A stretch of 64,000 nt of DNA from the NCBI RefSeq assembly GCF_000423925.1, contig NZ_AUIX01000001.1:62001-126000 (forward strand), given 5' to 3'. A program made the position numbers and the translations under genes. The notes beneath the pieces were generated by a model. That model worked only from the letters and a program-made list of their open reading frames with translations. It had not been told where the DNA came from and made no database searches. Of this stretch, positions 63,235 to 64,000 are shown in pieces (position 1 is the stretch's first letter; every line of letters begins with the position of its first letter). This DNA is from Butyrivibrio sp. VCD2006. Lineage in GTDB: Bacteria; Bacillota; Clostridia; Lachnospirales; Lachnospiraceae.

Positions 63235-64000
63235 CTATTTATCCACTTCATTAAACCCATCCACGACTGCTGCCGGCTTCACAGTCATCTCAGCCCAGGC
63301 AGGGATAAGTCCGCTCTTGATTCCATTTCTGACTGACCTTATGTTGGACCATGCTGTGCAGTAAAAAGGAACCTTATCGCGGTCTAATATCTCTCTTACA
63401 AGTCTTGCCGTGATTGCAGAAGCTATTCCATTTTGTCTGTACTCAGGAAGTACATCAACGCCAATCTGCCACATCTCCTCTCCATCAGCTGAGCAGGCTG
63501 AAAATCCAACAAGCTTATCTCCATCGTAGGCACCAACACCAAGAACATCTAACTGCCTTCTGTCAGCACACAAAGCATTGTCCCATTCCGGTTTATAGAG
63601 CTCTCCAAAGTCTTCCTGCCCAAGCACTCTAAGCTCATAACCACAGGAGAGCTTTGGAAGGTTATTTACATCCGGAAGATAATACTCAGCCATGAAGCAT
63701 ATCTTATGCCCTTTTTCCTTCATGCGATCATCAAGCCAGTGCATGTTTGGAGTCTCGAAGCAGTGGTAAAACTCGTATCTTCCAATGTACTCCTTCACAA
63801 TTTCTGCCACTTCTTCAGTTACTCCCGCAACTATGTTGTTTCCATAGGAAACAAGATTGCAGGTAATAGGCTCCTTCAAATACTTTCTCGCATTTTTCCC
63901 GAGCTTAAACGGAACCACTATATTTTCATTAGCAAGAAAATCCTCTGCCTTACAGCCCAAGTCCTCTGCGGACTGCTCCAGAGCAATTCTTCTTATCTCT
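63235..64000 (-). CDS. GNAT family acetyltransferase (5' end beyond window)
   Basis: Coding continues past a TTG at 63960 in the same frame to the window edge (IRRIALEQSAEDLG), so the N-terminus is missing. GNAT acetyl-CoA motif VDVLPEYRQNGIASAI is clear. At least 255 residues. N-terminal half (GYGNNIVAGV-like) precedes the GNAT domain. Substrate unknown. Confidence 0.83.
   Translation of the reverse strand, partial: EIRRIALEQSAEDLGCKAEDFLANENIVVPFKLGKNARKYLKEPITCNLVSYGNNIVAGVTEEVAEIVKEYIGRYEFYHCFETPNMHWLDDRMKEKGHKICFMAEYYLPDVNNLPKLSCGYELRVLGQEDFGELYKPEWDNALCADRRQLDVLGVGAYDGDKLVGFSACSADGEEMWQIGVDVLPEYRQNGIASAITARLVREILDRDKVPFYCTAWSNIRSVRNGIKSGLIPAWAEMTVKPAAVVDGFNEVDK

Overview
The window reads as chromosome from an anaerobic Gram-positive Firmicute, most likely a Lachnospiraceae member related to Butyrivibrio or Roseburia (genus uncertain). 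The reasons are a pyruvate formate-lyase pair, the hprK-glcK-murB-rapZ-whiA-crh order, a type IV pilus locus without a secretin, BspA-type leucine-rich repeats, GLUG surface repeats and LytTR-DUF3021 regulation. No rRNA, tRNA, CRISPR array, phage or insertion sequence was found. Most genes lie on the minus strand.

1-16.8 kb is a type IV pilus locus, transcribed right to left. It holds the major pilin, an LtaS-like phosphoglycerol transferase, a small membrane protein, pilB, pilT, pilC, pilD, a pilM-pilN fusion, pilO, three minor-pilin-like genes, and a prepilin-like protein of at least 1600 residues that runs off the left edge. That last protein joins a class III pilin leader and helix to GLUG repeats, an acidic linker and tandem about 143-residue domains, so it is a candidate pilus-borne adhesin.

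16.9-29 kb carries a 26-residue-repeat LRV protein, a CvpA-like protein, a BspA-like secreted protein, pflB and pflA, a hypB-type GTPase overlapping a Na/Pi cotransporter, a two-domain acetyltransferase and a cyclophilin. 29-39 kb is a housekeeping block (ftsH, uvrC, hprK, glcK, murB, rapZ, whiA, crh-like, with a lipid kinase after it). The HPr-like protein has Glu15 instead of His15 but keeps Ser46, so it should act with HprK in regulation and not in sugar transport.

39.5-50 kb holds an SPFH/zinc-ribbon/TPM operon resembling Bacillus ydjGHI, then a cyclic-di-GMP cluster: two tandem 7TM-GGDEF proteins on the plus strand facing a GGDEF, degenerate HD-GYP and solute-binding lipoprotein operon on the minus strand. 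50-64 kb is accessory metabolism: a GH27 enzyme with an inserted domain, an MBL-fold hydrolase, a nucleoside phosphorylase, GNATs, methyltransferases, an S66 peptidase, an alpha/beta hydrolase-LytTR-DUF3021 operon, paired chromate-type transporters and a NUDIX hydrolase.

The signals most worth following are the giant pilin adhesin; the LtaS-like gene inside the pilus locus; a structured leader with an MRIR peptide before the methyltransferase at 54.6-55.4 kb, which resembles antibiotic-inducible attenuators; a dispersed palindromic repeat that seems to supply the ribosome binding sites of pilC and pflA; and 21-bp-spaced direct repeats before the LytTR operon.
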